Shown: in pieces, positions 48,901-62,300 of the stretch | Layout: every line of letters starts with the position of its first letter | How positions within the stretch are numbered: position 1 is the first letter of the stretch | DNA from: Nemertoderma westbladi | Lineage: Eukaryota > Xenacoelomorpha > Nemertodermatida > Nemertodermatidae | Length of the DNA stretch: 64,000 nt | Direction: 5' to 3' | Assembly: GCA_032718475.1 (NCBI GenBank) | Contig: JAUCBJ010009045.1 | Coordinates: forward strand, 48,228-112,227 | Made by a program: the position numbers and the translations under genes | Notes under the pieces: model-generated | The model's database searches: none | The model's input: only the letters and a program-made list of their open reading frames with translations | What the model was told of the DNA's origin: nothing

Positions 48901-48972
48901 GCTGTTAGGTTTAATGTTGTTAACTTCCTCTGTACATCCTTACCTGAAGCGCTGTTAGGTTTAATGTTGTTA
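42922..48972 (-). repeat. 50-bp array made from an LRR exon-intron junction
   Basis: About 121 tandem copies of a 50-bp unit. On the minus strand the unit is ACAACATTAAACCTAACAGC + GCTTCAG (last 27 nt of the LRR exon), then GTAAGGATGTACAGAGGAAG + TTA (first 23 nt of the intron). Each unit therefore carries a 5' splice site CAG|GTAAGG. Variation is confined to the outer ~2.1 kb: GAAGT for GAAGC at 43200 and 44400, TTAGAT at 43709 and 44909, CATCAT at 43788, 44038 and 44988, and TGTGCAT at 44084. From about 45000 to the exon I see only identical units. Confidence 0.97.
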
Positions 48973-49410
48973 ATGTCGTCGGTAAATTGTCTAGAGAACC
49001 GCCAATAAAAGATTTAGAAAGTTCGTAACAATAGGAGATATCGAGCACCCTTAGCTTGGAGCAGCCAATGCTGATAGCTTGTATTCCTTTGCTGGTAATT
49101 CCATTACCACCCATTCCCCTCAATTCGACGAGATTTGGACATTTCTCAGCCAAAAACTTAAGAGATTCGTCGCCGAACAGTTTTATATTATCCACATTTA
49201 ATGTTAACAAGTTATCCGTTAAACAACTAGCGATACGAATAATACTGGAATCGGTAATCTTCGTGCAGTTACTCAGCGTTAGATGGCGTATCTGTGGATT
49301 CCGTTCAACCACTGCAGTGACTCCTGTGTCTTCTACGTTAATGCAACCACTTATATTTAGATTGGCGAGATGCTTGCTATTCACATTCTTCAATACTTTA
49401 TCCTTTAAAC
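48944..49410 (-). CDS. LRR protein gene, first exon in the window
   Basis: Encodes about 153-155 residues of cysteine-type LRRs: LNISGCINVEDTGVTAVVER, LTLSNCTKITDSSIIRIASC, LTLNVDNIKLFGDESLKFLA, LVELRGMGGNGITSKGIQAI, VLDISYCYELSKSFI and LTTLNLTALQ. The donor CTTCAG|GTAAGG is at 48944/48943, phase 0. The acceptor is uncertain: AG before GAT AAA GTA (exon from 49402, phase 0 like the other exons) or AG before GTTTAAAG (from 49410). Neither has a strong pyrimidine tract. The final 27 nt belong to the adjoining satellite. Reading past the donor adds VRMYRGS and a stop, so use of any donor in the array instead of the first would truncate the protein. Confidence 0.85.
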
Positions 49411-50370
49411 CTTTAATTAAATTTTATAGATAATAATCATTTATTAACTCATTAATGATCTGAGGTCTACCATGACCTACTAAATATACGACCATGAAAG
49501 CTTCATTCTACCTACTAAATTTAGTAGGCACACGTCTTTAAATTAATTTTTCATATATTTGAAGGATTTTATAATAAAAGTCTTCTAGAACATTTTTTTT
49601 ATGATTCATTTCAATAGTAAGTATTATAATTTTGAAACAACTTATTTTAATAGCTATTTTTATATATTATTGGTAAATGCCAGTTCCACTTCGTTGGTGC
49701 GTACCTACACCATCTCCTGGAAAATTATGTCTTAATTCAGTGACTTGGCCACTAATTATTATTCTACAAATCTTAATGAGATTGCATGAAATTTGAAATA
49801 GATATTGTTTTACCTCTATCATCCATACTGGGTGCGTCAGAATATTTTATTTTTGCTTTCAATCCTTAACTACAAGAGTTTGAAAAGAAGTATTTTATGG
49901 AGTCTATTTAATTACTATCTATCTAGGACACAGTTTTTGTTACATTCTTTTTTAGAGTGTTCTACAGTAGATTGTTTAGCAATTAAAAGCCTCTAGACAA
50001 TGCTAAAACTGGCCACTTCCGAATGCTAATATTCCACTAGATTTCATTAAGATTCAGAGGGGGGTTTGGTTGCACTAAATTAAGACATAAAAAATATCTT
50101 GTATTTTTAATATTATTTTTAGTTGTTTATAGCTACTGTAGCTAGTATTTTTCCAAGTAGGCCCTATCTATTTTAAATTTATTTAGCTAAATTGAGATTT
50201 TTGGTCGTTTCCCAAACTCCGATTAGATTATATTATATCAAGTTTTTTTGTATGTGATAAATTGGTCTTTCAGTTGACCATAGCTAGTGTTGGTAGTTAT
50301 CATTTTTTTGGTTTATGTTTTTTTATTTCAAAAATTAGGATCTAAAGCTTTAAAAGAAATTACCAAAATC
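49411..50370. mobile_element. Upstream intron with a diverged foldback copy
   Basis: 49735-49885 resembles the left arm of the foldback family (TACAAATCTTAATGAGATTG; ACTGGGTGCGTCAGAA). 50040-50095 resembles the right arm (ATTTCATTAAGATTCAGAGG; ACTAAATTAAGACAT). The rest is AT-rich without coding signal. Confidence 0.5.
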
Positions 50371-53300
50371 TAAGTGAATTTTATCTACAAGCAGTACAAC
50401 ATCATTGTCTATATGGCCTTCATCACGAAGAATAACTATAGCTTTAACTGAATTTTATCTACAAGCAGTACAACATCATTGTCTATATGGCCTTCATCAC
50501 GAAGAATAACTATAGCTTTAACTGAATTTTATCTACAAGCAGTACAACATCATTGTCTATATGGCCTTCATCACGAAGAATAACTATAGCTTTAACTGAA
50601 TTTTATCTACAAGCAGTACAACATCATTGTCTATATGGCCTTCATCACGAAGAATAACTATAGCTTTAACTGAATTTTATCTACATGCAGTACAACATCA
50701 TTGTCTACATGGCCTTCATCACGAAGAATAACTATAGCTTTAACTGAATTTTATCTACATGCAGTACAATAATATCATTGCCTATATGGCCTTCATCACG
50801 AAGAATAACTATAGCTTTAACTTAATTTTATCTACAAGCAGTACAACATCATTGTCTATATGGCCTTCATCACGAAGAATAACTATAGCTTTAACTTAAT
50901 TTTATCTACATGCAGTATAATAATATCATTGTCTATATGGCCTTCATCACGAAGAATAACTATAGCTTTAACTTAATTTTATCTACATGCAGTACAACAT
51001 CATTGTCTATATGGCCTTCATCACGAAGAATAACTATAGCTTTAACTGAATTTTATCTACATGCAGTACAACATCATTGTCTACATGGCCTTCATCACGA
51101 AGAATAACTATAGCTTTAACTTAATTTTATCTACAAGCAGTACAATAATATCATTGCCTATATGGCCTTCATCACGAAGAATAACTATAGCTTTAACTTA
51201 ATTTTATCTACAAGCAGTACAACATCATTGTCTATATGGCCTTCATCACGAAGAATAACTATAGCTTTAACTGAATTTTATCTACAAGCAGTACAACATC
51301 ATTGTCTATATGGCCTTCATCACGAAGAATAACTATAGCTTTAACTTAATTTTATCTACAAGCAGTACAACATCATTGTCTATATGGCCTTCATCACGAA
51401 GAATAACTATAGCTTTAACTTAATTTTATCTACAAGCAGTACAACATCATTGTCTATATGGCCTTCATCACGAAGAATAACTATAGCTTTAACTGAATCT
51501 TATCTACAAGCAGTACAACATCATTGTCTACATGGCCTTCATCACGAAGAATAACTATAGCTTTAACTGAATTTTATCTACATGCAGTACAATAATATCA
51601 TTGTCTATATGGCCTTCATCACGAAGAATAACTACAGCTTTAACTTAATTTTATCTACAAGCAGTACAACATCATTGTCTATATGGCCTTAATCACGAAG
51701 AATAACTATAGCTTTAACTGAATCTTATCTACAAGCAGTACAACATCATTGTCTATATGGCCTTCATCACGAAGAATAACTATAGCTTTAACTGAATTTT
51801 ATCTACAAGCAGTACAACATCATTGTCTATATGGCCTTCATCACAAAGAATAACTATAGCTTTAACTGAATTTTATCTACAAGCAGTACAACATCATTGT
51901 CTATATGGCCTTCATCACGAAGAATAACTATAGCTTTAAATTAATTTTATCTACAAGCAGTACAACATCATTGTCTATATGGCCTTCATCACAAAGAATA
52001 ACTATAGCTTTAACTGAATTTTATCTACAAGCAGTACAACATCATTGTCTATATGGCCTTCATCACGAAGAATAACTATAGCTTTAACTGAATCTTATCT
52101 ACAAGCAGTACAACATCATTGTCTATATGGCCTTCATCACGAAGAATAACTATAGCTTTAACTGAATTTTATCTACAAGCAGTACAACATCATTGTCTAT
52201 ATGGCCTTCATCACAAAGAATAACTATAGCTTTAACTGAATTTTATCTACAAGCAGTACAACATCATTGTCTATATGGCCTTCATCACGAAGAATAACTA
52301 TAGCTTTAACTGAATTTTATCTACAAGCAGTACAACATCATTGTCTATATGGCCTTCATCACAAAGAATAACTATAGCTTTAACTGAATTTTATCTACAT
52401 GCAGTACAACATCATTGTCTACATGGCCTTCATCACGAAGAATAACTATAACTTTAACTGAATTTTATCTACATGCAGTACAATATCATTGTCTATATGG
52501 CCTTCATCACGAAGAATAACTATAGCTTTAACTTAATTTTATCTACAAGCAGTACAACATCATTGTCTATATGGCCTTCATCACGAAGAATAACTATAGC
52601 TTTAACTTAATTTTATTTACAAGCAGTACAACATCATTGTCTATATGGCCTTCATCACGAAGAATAACTATAGCTTTAACTGAATTTTATCTACAAGCAG
52701 TACAACATCATTGTCTATATGGCCTTCATCACGAAGAATAACTATAGCTTTAACTGAATTTTATCTACATGCAGTACAACATCATTGTCTACATGGCCTT
52801 CATCACGAAGAATAACTATAGCTTTAACTGAATTTTATCTACATGCAGTACAATAATATCATTGTCTATATGGCCTTCATCACGAAGAATAACTATAGCT
52901 TTAACTGAATCTTATCTACAAGCAGTACAACATCATTGTCTATATGGCCTTCATCACGAAGAATAACTATAGCTTTAACTTAATTTTATCTACAAGCAGT
53001 ACAACATCATTGTCTATATGGCCTTCATCACGAAGAATAACTATAGCTTTAACTTAATTTTATCTACAAGCAGTACAACATCATTGTCTATATGGCCTTA
53101 ATCACGAAGAATAACTATAGCTTTAACTGAATCTTATCTACAAGCAGTACAACATCATTGTCTATATGGCCTTCATCACGAAGAATAATAACTATAGCTT
53201 TAACTGAATTTTATCTACAAGCAGTACAACATCATTGTCTATATGGCCTTCATCACAAAGAATAACTATAGCTTTAACTGAATCTTATCTACAAGCAGTA

Positions 53301-56300
53301 CAACATCATTGTCTATATGGCCTTCATCACGAAGAATAACTATAGCTTTAACTGAATTTTATCTACAAGCAGTACAACATCATTGTCTATATGGCCTTCA
53401 TCACAAAGAATAACTATAGCTTTAACTGAATTTTATCTACAAGCAGTACAACATCATTGTCTATATGGCCTTCATCACGAAGAATAACTATAGCTTTAAC
53501 TGAATCTTATCTACAAGCAGTACAACATCATTGTCTACATGGCCTTCATCACGAAGAATAATAACTATAGCTTTAACTGAATTTTATCTACAAGCAGTAC
53601 AACATCATTGTCTATATGGCCTTCATCACAAAGAATAACTATAGCTTTAACTGAATTTTATCTACAAGCAGTACAACATCATTGTCTATATGGCCTTCAT
53701 CACGAAGAATAACTATAGCTTTAACTGAATTTTATCTACATGCAGTACAACATCATTGTCTATATGGCCTTCATCACAAAGAATAACTATAGCTTTAACT
53801 GAATTTTATCTACAAGCAGTACAACATCAGTGTCTATATGGCCTTCATCACGAAGAATAACTATAGCTTTAACTGAATTTTATCTACAAGCAGTACAACA
53901 TCATTGTCTACATGGCCTTCATCACAAAGAATAACTATAGCTTTAACTTAATTTTATCTACATGCAGTACAACATCATTGTCTACATGGCCTTCATCACG
54001 AAGAATAACTATAGCTTTAACTGAATTTTATCTACAAGCAGTACAACATCATTGTCTATATGGCCTTCATCACGAAGAATAACTATAGCTTTAACTGAAT
54101 TTTATCTACATGCAGTACAACATCATTGTCTATATGGCCTTCATCACGAAGAATAACTATAGCTTTAACTGAATTTTATCTACAAGCAGTACAACATCAT
54201 TGTCTATATGGCCTTCATCACGAAGAATAACTATAGCTTTAACTTAATTTTATCTACATGCAGTACAACATCATTGTCTACATGGCCTTCATCACGAAGA
54301 ATAACTATAGCTTTAACTTAATTTTATCTACATGCAGTACAACATCGTTGTCTACATGGCCTTCATCACGAAGAATAACTATAGCTTTAACTGAATTTTA
54401 TCTACAAGCAGTACAACATCGTTGTCTATATGGCCTTCATCGCGAAGAATAACTATAGCTTTAACTGAATTTTATCTACAAGCAGTACAACATCATTGTC
54501 TATATGGCCTTCATCACGAAGAATAACTATAGCTTTAACTGAATTTTATCTACAAGCAGTACAACATCATTGTCTATATGGCCTTCATCACGAAGAATAA
54601 CTATAGCTTTAACTTAATTTTATCTACAAGCAGTACAACAGCATTGTCTACATGGCCTTCATTACGAAGAATAACTATAGCTTTAACTTAATTTTATCTA
54701 CAAGCAGTACAACATCATTGTCTATATGGCCTTCATCACGAAGAATAACTATAGCTTTAACTGAATTTTATCTACAAGCAGTACAACATCGTTGTCTATA
54801 TGGCCTTCATCGCGAAGAATAACTATAGCTTTAACTGAATTTTATCTACAAGCAGTACAACATCATTGTCTATATGGCCTTCATCACGAAGAATAACTAT
54901 AGCTTTAACTGAATTTTATCTACAAGCAGTACAACATCATTGTCTATATGGCCTTCATTACGAAGAATAACTATAGCTTTAACTTAATTTTATCTACAAG
55001 CAGTACAACAGCATTGTCTATATGGCCTTCATTACGAAGAATAACTATAGCTTTAACTTAATTTTATCTACAAGCAGTACAACATCATTGTCTACATGGC
55101 CTTCATCACGAAGAATAACTATAGCTTTAACTGAATTTTATCTACATGCAGTACAATAATATCATTGTCTATATGGCCTTCATCACGAAGAATAACTATA
55201 GCTTTAACTTAATTTTATCTACATGCAGTACAACATCATTGTCTATATGGCCTTCATCACGAAGAATAACTATAGCTTTAACTGAATTTTATCTACATGC
55301 AGTACAACATCATTGTCTACATGGCCTTCATCACGAAGAATAACTATAGCTTTAATTGAATTTTATCTACATGCAGTACAATAATATCATTGTCTATATG
55401 GCCTTCATCACGAAGAATAACTATAGCTTTAACTTAATTTTATCTACAAGCAGTACAACATCATTGTCTATATGGCCTTCATCACGAAGAATAACTATAG
55501 CTTTAACTTAATTTTATCTACAAGCAGTACAACATCATTGTCTATATGGCCTTCATCGCGAAGAATAACTATAGCTTTAACTGAATTTTATCTACAAGCA
55601 GTACAACATCATTGTCTATATGGCCTTCATCACGAAGAATAACTATAGCTTTAACTGAATTTTATCTACAAGCAGTACAACATCATTGTCTACATGGCCT
55701 TCATCACGAAGAATAACTATAGCTTTAACTGAATTTTATCTACAAGCAGTACAACATCATTGTCTATATGGCCTTCATCACGAAGAATAACTATAGCTTT
55801 AACGGAATTTTATCTACATGCAGTACAACATCATTGTCTACATGGCCTTCATCACGAAGAATAACTATAGCTTTAACTGAATTTTATCTACATGCAGTAC
55901 AACAATATCATTGTCTATATGGCCTTCATCACGAAGAATAACTATAGCTTTAACTTAATTTTATCTACAAGCAGTACAACATCATTGTCTATATGGCCTT
56001 CATCACAAAGAATAACTATAGCTTTAACTTAATTTTATCTACAAGCAGTACAACATCATTGTCTATATGGCCTTCATCACAAAGAATAACTATAGCTTTA
56101 ACTGAATTTTATCTACAAGCAGTACAACATCATTGTCTATATGGCCTTCATCACGAAGAATAACTATAGCTTTAACTGAATTTTATCTACAAGCAGTACA
56201 ACATCATTGTCTATATGGCCTTCATCACGAAGAATAACTATAGCTTTAACTGAATTTTATCTACATGCAGTACAACAATATCATTGTCTATATGGCCTTC

Positions 56301-59300
56301 ATCACGAAGAATAACTATAGCTTTAACTGAATTTTATCTACAAGCAGTACAACATCATTGTCTATATGGCCTTCATCACGAAGAATAACTATAGCTTTAA
56401 CTTAATTTTATCTACATGCAGTACAACATCATTGTCTACATGGCCTTCATCACGAAGAATAACTATAGCTTTAACTGAATTTTATCTACATGCAGTACAA
56501 CATCATTGTCTATATGGCCTTCATCACGAAGAATAACTATAGCTTTAACTGAATTTTATCTACAAGCAGTACAACATCATTGTCTATATGGCCTTCATCA
56601 CGAAGAATAACTATAGCTTTAACTTAATTTTATCTACAAGCAGTACAACATCATTGTCTATATGGCCTTCATCACGAAGAATAACTATAGCTTTAACTTA
56701 ATTTTATCTACATGCAGTACAACATCATTGTCTATATGGCCTTCATCACGAAGAATAACTATAGCTTTAACTTAATTTTATCTACATGCAGTACAACATC
56801 ATTGTCTACATGGCCTTCATCACGAAGAATAACTATAGCTTTAACTTAATTTTATCTACATGCAGTACAACATCATTGTCTATATGGCCTTCATCACGAA
56901 GAATAACTATAGCTTTAACTGAATTTTATCTACATGCAGTACAACATCATTGTCTATATGGCCTTCATCACGAAGAATAACTATAGCTTTAACTGAATTT
57001 TATCTACAAGCAGTACAACATCATTGTCTATATGGCCTTCATCACGAAAAATAACTATAGCTTTAACTTAATTTTATCTACATGCAGTACAACATCATTG
57101 TCTACATGGCCTTCATCACGAAGAATAACTATAGCTTTAACTGAATTTTATCTACAAGCAGTACAACATCATTGTCTATATGGCCTTCATCACGAAGAAT
57201 AACTATAGCTTTAACTGAATTTTATCTACAAGCAGTACAACATCATTGTCTATATGGCCTTCATCACGAAGAATAACTATAGCTTTAACTGAATTTTATC
57301 TACAAGCAGTACAACATCATTGTCTATATGGCCTTCATTACGAAGAATAACTATAGCTTTAACTTAATTTTATCTACAAGCAGTACAACATCATTGTCTA
57401 TATGGCCTTCATCACGAAGAATAACTATAGCTTTAACTGAATTTTATCTACATGCAGTACAACATCATTGTCTACATGGCCTTCATCACGAAGAATAACT
57501 ATAAATTTAACTGAATTTTATCTACATGCAGTACAATAATATCATTGTCTATATGGCCTTCATCAAGAAGAATAACAATAGCTTTAACTGAATTTTATCT
57601 ACATGCAGTACAACATCATTGTCTACATGGCCTTCATCACGAAGAATAACTATAGCTTTAACTGAATTTTATCTACATGCAGTACAATAATATCATTGTC
57701 TATATGGCCTTCATCACGAAGAATAACTATAGCTTTAACTTAATTTTATCTACATGCAGTACAACATCATTGTCTATATGGCCTTCATCACGAAGAATAA
57801 CTATAGCTTTAACTGAATTTTATCTACATGCAGTACAACATCATTGTCTACATGGCCTTCATCACGAAGAATAACTATAAATTTAACTGAATTTTATCTA
57901 CATGCAGTACAATAATATCATTGTCTATATGGCCTTCATCACGAAGAATAACTATAGCTTTAACTTAATTTTATCTACAAGCAGTACAACATCATTGTCT
58001 ATATGGCCTTCATCACGAAGAATAACTATAGCTTTAACTTAATTTTATCTACAAGCAGTACAACATCATTGTCTATATGGCCTTTATCACGAAGAATAAC
58101 TATAGCTTTAACTGAATTTTATCTACAAGCAGTACAACATCATTGTCTATATGGCCTTCATCACGAAGAATAACTATAGCTTTAACTGAATTTTATCTAC
58201 AAGCAGTACAACATCATTGTCTATATGGCCTTCATCACGAAGAATAACTATAGCTTTAACTGAATTTTATCTACAAGCAGTACAACATCATTGTCTATAT
58301 GGCCTTCATCACGAAGAATAACTATAGCTTTAACTGAATTTTATCTACATGCAGTACAACATCATTGTCTACATGGCCTTCATCACGAAGAATAACTATA
58401 GCTTTAACTGAATTTTATCTACATGCAGTACAATAATATCATTGTCTATATGGCCTTCATCACGAAGAATAACTATAGCTTTAACTTAATTTTATCTACA
58501 AGCAGTACAAAATCATTGTCTATATGGCCTTCATCACGAAGAATAACTATAGCTTTAACTTAATTTTATCTACAAGCAGTACAACATCATTGTCTATATG
58601 GCCTTCATCACGAAGAATAACTATAGCTTTAACTTAATTTGATCTACAAGCAGTACAACATCATTGTCTATATGGCCTTCATCACAAAGAATAACTATAG
58701 CTTTAACTGAATTTTATCTACAAGCAGTACAACATCATTGTCTATATGGCCTTCATCACGAAGAATAACTATAGCTTTAACTGAATTTTATCTACATGCA
58801 GTACAACATCATTGTCTATATGGCCTTCATCACGAAGAATAACTATAGCTTTAACTGAATTTTATCTACAAGCAGTACAACATCATTGTCTATATGGCCT
58901 TCATCACGAAGAATAACTATAGCTTTAACTTAATTTTATCTACAAGCAGTACAACATCATTGTCTATATGGCCTTCATCACGAAGAATAACTATAGCTTT
59001 AACTTAATTTTATCTACATGCAGTACAACATCATTGTCTACATGGCCTTCATCACGAAGAATAACTATAGCTTTAACTGAATTTTATCTACAAGCAGTAC
59101 AACATCATTGTCTATATGGCCTTCATCACGAAGAATAACTATAGCTTTAACTTAATTTTATCTACAAGCAGTACAACATCATTGTCTATATGGCCTTCAT
59201 CACGAAGAATAACTATAGCTTTAACTGAATTTTATCTACAAGCAGTACAACATCATTGTCTATATGGCCTTCATCACGAAGAATAACTATAGCTTTAACT

Positions 59301-62300
59301 GAATTTTATCTACAAGCAGTACAACATCATTGTCTATATGGCCTTCATCACGAAGAATAACTATAGCTTTAACTGAATTTTATCTACATGCAGTACAACA
59401 TCATTGTCTATATGGCCTTCATCACGAAGAATAAATATAGCTTTAACTGAATTTTATCTACAAGCAGTACAACATCATTGTCTATATGGCCTTCATCACG
59501 AAGAATAACTATAGCTTTAACTTAATTTTATCTACAAGTAGTACAACATCATTGTCTATATGGCCTTCATCACAAAGAATAACTATAGCTTTAACTGAAT
59601 TTTATCTACAAGCAGTACAACATCATTGTCTATATGGCCTTCATCACGAAGAATAACTATAGCTTTAACTGAATTTTATCTACAAGCAGTACAACATCAT
59701 TGTCTATATGGCCTTCATCACGAAGAATAACTATAGCTTTAACTGAATTTTATCTACATGCAGTACAACATCATTGTCTATATGGCCTTCATCACGAAGA
59801 ATAACTATAGCTTTAACTGAATTTTATCTACAAGCAGTACAACATCATTGTCTATATGGCCTTCATCACGAAGAATAACTATAGCTTTAACTTAATTTTA
59901 TCTACATGCAGTACAACATCATTGTCTACATGGCCTTCATCACGAAGAATAACTATAGCTTTAACTGAATTTTATCTACATGCAGTACAACATCATTGTC
60001 TATATGGCCTTCATCACGAAGAATAACTATAGCTTTAACTGAATTTTATCTACAAGCAGTACAACATCATTGTCTATATGGCCTTCATCACGAAGAATAA
60101 CTATAGCTTTAACTTAATTTTATCTACAAGCAGTACAACATCATTGTCTATATGGCCTTCATCACGAAGAATAACTATAGCTTTAACTTAATTTTATCTA
60201 CATGCAGTACAACATCATTGTCTATATGGCCTTCATCACGAAGAATAACTATAGCTTTAACTTAATTTTATCTACATGCAGTACAACATCATTGTCTACA
60301 TGGCCTTCATCACGAAGAATAACTATAGCTTTAACTTAATTTTATCTACATGCAGTACAACATCATTGTCTATATGGCCTTCATCACGAAGAATAACTAT
60401 AGCTTTAACTGAATTTTATCTACATGCAGTACAACATCATTGTCTATATGGCCTTCATCACGAAGAATAACTATAGCTTTAACTGAATTTTATCTACAAG
60501 CAGTACAACATCATTGTCTATATGGCCTTCATCACGAAAAATAACTATAGCTTTAACTTAATTTTATCTACATGCAGTACAACATCATTGTCTACATGGC
60601 CTTCATCACGAAGAATAACTATAGCTTTAACTGAATTTTATCTACAAGCAGTACAACATCATTGTCTATATGGCCTTCATCACGAAGAATAACTATAGCT
60701 TTAACTGAATTTTATCTACAAGCAGTACAACATCATTGTCTATATGGCCTTCATCACGAAGAATAACTATAGCTTTAACTGAATTTTATCTACAAGCAGT
60801 ACAACATCATTGTCTATATGGCCTTCATTACGAAGAATAACTATAGCTTTAACTGAATCTTATCTACAAGCAGTACAACATCATTGTCTATATGGCCTTC
60901 ATCACGAAGAATAACTATAGCTTTAACTTAATTTTATCTACAAGCAGTACAACATCATTGTCTATATGGCCTTCATCACGAAGAATAACTATAGCTTTAA
61001 CTTAATTTTATCTACAAGCAGTACAACATCATTGTCTATATGGCCTTAATCACGAAGAATAACTATAGCTTTAACTGAATCTTATCTACAAGCAGTACAA
61101 CATCATTGTCTATATGGCCTTCATCACGAAGAATAATAACTATAGCTTTAACTGAATTTTATCTACAAGCAGTACAACATCATTGTCTATATGGCCTTCA
61201 TCACAAAGAATAACTATAGCTTTAACTGAATTTTATCTACAAGCAGTACAACATCATTGTCTATATGGCCTTCATCACGAAGAATAACTATAGCTTTAAC
61301 TGAATTTTATCTACAAGCAGTACAACATCATTGTCTATATGGCCTTCATCACAAAGAATAACTATAGCTTTAACTGAATTTTATCTACAAGCAGTACAAC
61401 ATCATTGTCTATATGGCCTTCATCACGAAGAATAACTATAGCTTTAACTTAATTTTATCTACATGCAGTACAACATCATTGTCTACATGGCCTTCATCAC
61501 AAAGAATAACTATAGCTTTAACTTAATTTTATCTACATGCAGTACAACATCATTGTCTATATGGCCTTCATCACGAAGAATAACTATAGCTTTAACTGAA
61601 TTTTATCTACAAGCAGTACAACATCATTGTCTATATGGCCTTCATTACAAAGAATAACTATAGCTTTAACTGAATTTTATCTACATGCAGTACAACATCA
61701 TTGTCTATATGGCCTTCATCACGAAGAATAACTATAGCTTTAACTGAATTTTATCTACAAGCAGTACAACATCAGTGTCTATATGGCCTTCATCACGAAG
61801 AATAACTATAGCTTTAACTGAATTTTATCTACAAGCAGTACAACATCATTGTCTATATGGCCTTCATCACGAAGAATAACTATAGCTTTAACTTAATTTT
61901 ATCTACATGCAGTACAACATCATTGTCTACATGGCCTTCATCACGAAGAATAACTATAGCTTTAACTGAATTTTATCTACAAGCAGTACAACATCATTGT
62001 CTATATGGCCTTCATCACGAAGAATAACTATAGCTTTAACTGAATTTTATCTACATGCAGTACAACATCATTGTCTATATGGCCTTCATCACGAAGAATA
62101 ACTATAGCTTTAACTGAATTTTATCTACAAGCAGTACAACATCATTGTCTATATGGCCTTCATCACGAAGAATAACTATAGCTTTAACTTAATTTTATCT
62201 ACATGCAGTACAACATCATTGTCTACATGGCCTTCATCACGAAGAATAACTATAGCTTTAACTGAATTTTTCTACAAGCAGTACAACATCGTTGTCTACA

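Larger units (their letters stand above)
8452..49410 (-). other. Gene span: LRR (F-box/LRR, AMN1-like) protein, 3' part
   Basis: Four exons on the minus strand join in phase 0: 49402 (or 49410)-48944, 31171-30692, 9002-8817 and 8577-8452. The product is a stack of about 14-16 cysteine-containing LRRs with motifs such as LNISGC, LTLSNC, LRLCGC and VVLSGI followed by TD/SN at the next helix. This is the LRR pattern of F-box FBXL proteins and AMN1, which bind ubiquitin-ligase substrates. The window holds only the C-terminal ~416 residues. An F-box, if present, would lie upstream of 64000, so ligase function is inference. Introns of 17.8 and 21.7 kb are filled with satellites, transposons and a nested gene on the other strand. 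No exon was found in 49411-64000. Confidence 0.85.

Noticed and set aside
42922-48972. CRISPR-like array
   Set aside because: There are no unique spacers between repeats, and units are head-to-tail and identical. The context is eukaryotic. The same applies to the other arrays.
49056-49433. 125-codon plus ORF
   Set aside because: Antisense of the LRR exon, which has clear LRR motifs and a splice donor.
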